Assembly: GCA_051294375.1 (NCBI GenBank)
Contig: CM119264.1
Location: 6,201,110-6,265,109 of the forward strand
DNA from: Paraspadella gotoi
Taxonomy: Eukaryota; Chaetognatha
Reading direction: 5' to 3'
DNA: 64,000 bases
Position 1 is the stretch's first letter, and the number at the start of each line of letters is the position of its first letter. Under the pieces are notes generated by a model, which saw only the letters and a program-made list of their open reading frames with translations, had not been told where the DNA came from and made no database searches. Shown piece after piece: positions 59,673 to 64,000 of this stretch. A program made the position numbers and the translations under genes.

Positions 59673-59785
59673 ACTGACAGAATAAATAAGTGTGACGGCG
59701 AGAGGCGAGTTAAACTGTCACTCATCGCGATCTTTCATTAGTTAATAAAAAAGTTTTTATTAATTTTTTTTTGATTATAATTTAA

Positions 59786-60871
59786 TTAAGCTTTAGCTAC
59801 CTGAAAAAAATGCTTGCCTTGCCTCCGAAATGGATAGAACATCAATTCTGCCTGCGTTTGTCCTTGGTTTCCATCCCCATTTTTGTCTACTTTTAGAACC
59901 TGCACAGTGGCAGAAAAGTCAAGGAGGCTGTGCGGCGACTGAGTCTGCTGCGGCTCTGGTTGTAGCAGTGACTGGACGGAGGCAGGAGGTGGAGGCGGCA
60001 GAGGACTTATTATGTGTTGAGGCTGTGGCGACACCAAAGGTTCTGGCTGAATTGTTGGAGACAGCAGAGTCAAGAGAGGTGATCGATCTGGCTGAAGAAG
60101 TTGAGACTGCAGCGATGGCAGAGGCTCTGGCTGAGTCGGTGAAGAGAGCAGAGTTGAGGGAGGTGATTGATGCGGCTCAAGAGGTTGAAACAAGCGTGGC
60201 AGCAGAGGCTCCTCCTGAGTTGGTGGAGACAGCAAAGTCGAGGAAGGAGGTGGATACAGCTCAAGACGTTCAGGCTGCGGTAGCTGCAGAGTCAAGGGGG
60301 GTGATTGATGCGGCTGAAGTGGTTGAGGCTTTGGCAGCAGCAGAGAATCCAGCTGAATTGTTGGAGACAGGAGAGTCAAGGGAGGTGATTGATGCAGCTC
60401 CATAGGTTGATGCAGTGGTGGCAGCAGAGGCTCCGGCTGAGTTGGTGGAGACCGCAGAGTGGAGGGAGGCGATTCATCTGGCTGAAGAGCTTCAGGCTTC
60501 GGCTGCTGCAGAGGTTCCGGCTGACTTAGTGGAGACAACAGAGTTAAGGGAGGTGATTGTTGCGGCTCAAGAAGTTGACGCTGCGGTAGCCACAGAGGCT
60601 CCGGCTGAGTTGGTGGAGACAGCAAAGTTGAGGGAAGTAATTGATGGGGCTCAAGAGGTTGAAGCAGCGGCTGCAGCACAGGCTCCAGCTGAGTCGGTAG
60701 AGACAACAGAGTTGGAGATGATTGTTGCGGACGAATAGGTTGAGGCTGCGGCAGCAGTTGAGAAGGCTTCGTCTGTAAAGGTTGTACATTTAAAGTCCAC
60801 AGTGGGGATCCAAATTGACTTATGATTGTTAGATTTTTGATTAAATTAATTTTCCTCGTGCATGGAAGCAT
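59786..60871 (-). CDS. Proline-rich tandem-repeat ORF, unidentified
   Basis: A 361-codon minus-strand frame with ATG and stop. After about 50 residues (MLPCTRKINLIKNLTIISQF...) it holds roughly nine copies of a 28-residue repeat of the type LLSPPTQPEPL...LQPHQSPPLT; one copy is 10 residues short, keeping frame. The last 50 residues are not repetitive and include VLKVDKNGDGNQ (an EF-hand-like DxNxDG loop without the usual final Glu) and ELMFYPFRRQGKHFF. No signal peptide or membrane helix. The opposite strand is also open over most of the repeat, so the coding strand is uncertain; it could be a plain 84-bp minisatellite. Confidence 0.35.
   Translation of the reverse strand: MLPCTRKINLIKNLTIISQFGSPLWTLNVQPLQTKPSQLLPQPQPIRPQQSSPTLLSLPTQLEPVLQPLLQPLEPHQLLPSTLLSPPTQPEPLWLPQRQLLEPQQSPPLTLLSPLSQPEPLQQPKPEALQPDESPPSTLRSPPTQPEPLLPPLHQPMELHQSPPLTLLSPTIQLDSLLLPKPQPLQPHQSPPLTLQLPQPERLELYPPPSSTLLSPPTQEEPLLPRLFQPLEPHQSPPSTLLSSPTQPEPLPSLQSQLLQPDRSPLLTLLSPTIQPEPLVSPQPQHIISPLPPPPPASVQSLLQPEPQQTQSPHSLLDFSATVQVLKVDKNGDGNQGQTQAELMFYPFRRQGKHFFQVAKA
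59950..60738. repeat. 84-bp minisatellite
   Basis: Tandem 84-bp units underlying the 28-residue repeat. The plus strand reads as Ala/Glu-rich repeats (AAEAPAELVETAELREVIDA-like) broken by one stop at about 60,403. The unit length being a multiple of 3 keeps frames open on both strands. Confidence 0.85.
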
Positions 60872-63800
60872 TTTAATATTTTAACAATATATTAATAAAT
60901 GCTTGAAAAGATTAAAAAGTTAGATAAAGGTTTAGTACTACAATCAAAATCAAATCTGTTAAAAAAATTGAAATTTATTAAAAAAAAATTTCTTGACATT
61001 ATATAGTATTTGGATAATATAAAATAGCTTCCATGCGGTTTAACGATAAGAAAGATATATCTTAATTTTTTTTATTTTTACGATCTTTTATCAATTAACA
61101 ATATTATACCGGGACTTCTGTTAGCTTTGTAAACTGTTCCGACCTTAATGGGCAAGTTTGGAATGGGTTAAGAGATGACAATTATTTCGTATGGCGCCAG
61201 TCTTACCTCTCCCCACATACTTTCATAACTAGCCAAAGTGTAAACTATGATTTTATTCTCTGAACAATAAATCTTTTTTCCACTTGCAGTTCTTTCACTC
61301 TGCACAAACCTTGACAATTGCCCTTCCCAACCCTTCACCTGTAAGATGCCTCTCCCTGGGATCTCCCCCGCCCCCGCGCTGGGGTCGGTCCCGAGGTAAA
61401 GACACTGACGGCGCCGTCGTCGTCGTCGTCGTCGTCGTCTTTCTTGACGGCGACGATTTTTGTGCACCTCCATTTAGCCCTGAGTCAAAAAACGTCTTCT
61501 CCCCTTCGCTTCGAGCCTGAGAAAAAAATGAAAGGCGGGAAAAAGATAAGGCGCAAATGATGGTTTAAAGTCAGAGTTTTTGCGCTTTTGAATTTTATTC
61601 GTAATTACGAATACGATACTGTTATTTATGTCTTTATTCTTTACCAGTTTTATAAATTCTATGTGTAGATCCGTTTGTATATCCCGCACTCAATTTTGTT
61701 TTTAAAAGTCGAAGACCCGAAATTCACAAAAATCCAAAATATTCCCTCTTGCCTTTGATTTCGCGGGCGACGACGAAGAAACGCACGTTATTACAATAAA
61801 TTAAACTATCAAACCAAACTTAAAAAGAAAAGATTCATGGGCTTTCACTCTTGGACATATACCAGAAAGGGCTTTAGTTTTTTTGATATTATTTAATGCT
61901 ACTCTCGGCAGAAAAGAGAAAATTAAGACAACAATCATCCTCTTGCTTCATACTTCCTTTTTTTTTACACGAAGTTTTAAATGCTTCTTAATTAAAATAT
62001 TTTAAAGTGCCTTAATTTTTTGACCTTGTTTTAGACCGTCAAATGCTTTTATGTTAAAGGATTTTAAAGAGTTTAATTTTTTTAATTGTTCCCAGACAAA
62101 AAGTGTCTCATTGAGAAAAAAGCCCGTTTAATATAAACTTTTCATACATAGAATTGTTTTTTAACTATATTATCTCTCTCTCGTCTCTTTCTAAAGGGAT
62201 GTACTTAGGTATAATATTTTTCGCCTAATTAACTGAGCAACAGTGTTACTGAAATTGCTTAGGTAAAGAAATGATTTTTCTTAATTAATTATGAATCAAA
62301 ATATTTTGCTTATATTTATTTTTAAAGATAAATAAAACAACATATTTTCTTTTATTATTTTAATTTCGTTATCAACTATAATTTCAATTTGTTTATTTTA
62401 AGCCCAAAAAATACTTTTCCCAGATGGCATTGAAATATGAGTATCAGCACCAATAAAATTAACTAAAGAAGAATAATTCATGATTAATAAAAAAAAATTA
62501 ACAGATGAATAAAGAAATTAGTAATTAACAATAAGGATGCATACATTTAAAGATATTTGCAAATGTAACATATTCAGTTGTTATCTGATATGATTGACGA
62601 GATTAAAACCTCGAATCAAAGATGATGTAAAATGTCACAAGACTCAAGTCGCCCAAAAATATTTTGTATCTTTATTTAGAATGTCAAAGCTCATTAAAAA
62701 TTCTAGCAGAATATGATATGGATTACTCAATACCTCCCGAGCTGATTATATTAAAAAATCACGAGCTCGTATATGGAAAGTAAATATCTTATGGATATGA
62801 TTTTCAAATAAAAATTTTCCTATATTTTTTTTATCATTAACAAAGATTTTAACTCCAAAGTAAAAAATGACATCTTTCGAACGCTACTGAAAAATGTTTA
62901 TTTTAATTAAAAACAACTATAAGACTATAGACTATAACTATACACTATACTATACTATACTATACTATACAACTATAGACTCCAACCACTGTCACCAAAC
63001 ACCAATACCAAACACCAAACATATTTTTTAGCTTATTATTTTTATAAAATTATTTATTATTTCATTAAAAATATTTGGGGCTAAAACTAATTGAATTTCA
63101 ATGTTGAGCAAATTAAAGTTTTATATTTGATAAAAGATACTCTAAAAATTAATACAAAAAATATCCTTATTTGTAAATTTTTAAATTATATATGAAAATT
63201 TGAAAATTACTTGTTTCCACTATCTTATATTTTTATATTTTATGAATGTTTTTTACTATTTAAACTATATTATTTAATTATATATTACTTTTTAAAAATA
63301 TTAATTGCTTATTATATTTTATTATTTAATAACTCATTTTGGGAGGGGGAGGTCAGTGTTGTCTTCTGGAAATAGAGGAGGCATCTATACAAACACAAGG
63401 CTAGACTACAATAGAATACAATTAAAACTACAATATTTAATTTAATATCATTTGGCTTCAAATTATTAAAGATAACATTTCCCTTTAAATCTTAGCAAAT
63501 TAGGACCATAAGTTTATCAGTTATATCTTAGTTTTAAAGATCCTTTCCTCAATTAAAAAATTGCCTACTTTTATTCAGTTAACTACTAGGTAAACCAAAA
63601 AATTGTCTATTACCTATTTCAGAAAAAATATTTTCCTAAGTTCACCCCTTACTCTCTCTCTTATCATTTGGTATCTTTTTCTTCTTATTTATTGTAAAAA
63701 TCGCTCTTTTTCCGGCTACCTTTTATTACCAGGATTTTTTTTCTTACTTTCTCTACTATAAGCATTTTCATATTACTTTCTATAGAAATTTTGCTTTTAC

Positions 63801-64000
63801 TGTTTGCAACTCACCTGATCGCCAAGGCGATTTACATACATTGGCGCAGCCACTGGTTAGTCTTCTTCCTTTAAATTCATTTCCAAATCCGCATTCCATT
63901 TTTTTTTCCTCCGTAGAATACGCTCCCTGTCGCTCCAAAATATGGCCGCAGACCAAAGCCATTCCCGTTACGCGATGCTAATCCCTACACGAAGCCGCGC
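60872..64000. other. AT-rich region, no supported gene
   Basis: Mostly very AT-rich. A (TCG)n block lies at 61,415-61,440 and an (ACTAT)n run at about 62,950-62,972. The patch ACATTGGCGCAGCCACTGG at about 63,835 is the reverse complement of ACCAGTGGCTGCGCCAAT near 51,121 and 51,953, a dispersed repeat. A minus-strand frame at 61,168-61,400 is open but unrecognised. Confidence 0.5.

Noticed and set aside
61168-61473. Minus-strand frame ending YESMWGEVRLAPYEIIVIS
   Set aside because: Partly a (TCG)n translation (poly-Arg); the rest may be an exon but no family or splice support was found.

Overview
The window is eukaryotic, invertebrate-like nuclear DNA, most probably arthropod (an inference). 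Coding sequence comes in short exons with GT/AG borders, introns are a few hundred bases to several kb, CpG is not depleted, and simple-sequence repeats are very dense. There are no operons, Shine-Dalgarno sites or CRISPR arrays. It is a scaffold built from contigs: many gaps are exactly 25 N, and several neighbouring blocks are re-assemblies of the same DNA.

Layout. 1-20,402: no convincing gene; a 3-4 kb microsatellite-rich unit occurs three times in direct orientation (191-3,347; 3,373-7,900; 12,421-17,050) and a ~3.1 kb segment occurs twice in opposite orientation (8,345-11,470 and 17,300-20,402). 20,403-35,744: mostly non-coding, full of (CT)n, (GA)n, (CTTT)n, (TCG)n/(TCA)n tracts and large N gaps, with one possible terminal exon at 26,250 and a Tc1/mariner-type MITE at 33,600-34,177. 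35,745-55,255: the one clearly recognisable gene, a plus-strand dipeptidyl-peptidase-like membrane protein (DPP6/DPP10 type, family S9B), seen as ten exons covering the transmembrane anchor and the N-terminal part of the beta-propeller. The hydrolase-domain exons are not in the window. 55,256-64,000: dispersed repeats, a frame-broken minus-strand gene remnant near 58 kb, a minus-strand proline-rich ORF with a 28-residue repeat near 60 kb, then AT-rich DNA.

The DPP-like locus is interrupted by a very unusual block. A 31-bp minisatellite (39,864-~41,965) runs straight into a ~3.5 kb GC-rich tract (~41,966-~45,480) that is not new sequence. It is the same kind of DNA with T read as G. The repeat unit carries G at each of its 13 T positions, while A, C and G positions are kept; further on, ~44,200-45,060 is a T-to-G version, with indels, of 45,500-46,230 in the same window. 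The simplest explanation is a base-calling fault in an uncorrected long read used to fill a gap. Strand-specific T-to-G hypermutation is the alternative. Missing DPP exons may lie inside it.

Next to it, 46,265-49,036 is an inverted, indel-damaged copy of 51,422-54,063, joined at one end to the last exon of a drug/metabolite-transporter (EamA, SLC35G-like) gene. A third partial copy (50,477-51,240) differs by a 198-bp element with a 5-bp target-site duplication, so at least some copies are real alleles or paralogues. Penelope-type hammerhead-ribozyme motifs sit at 38,757 and 51,275, with a remnant at 54,466.
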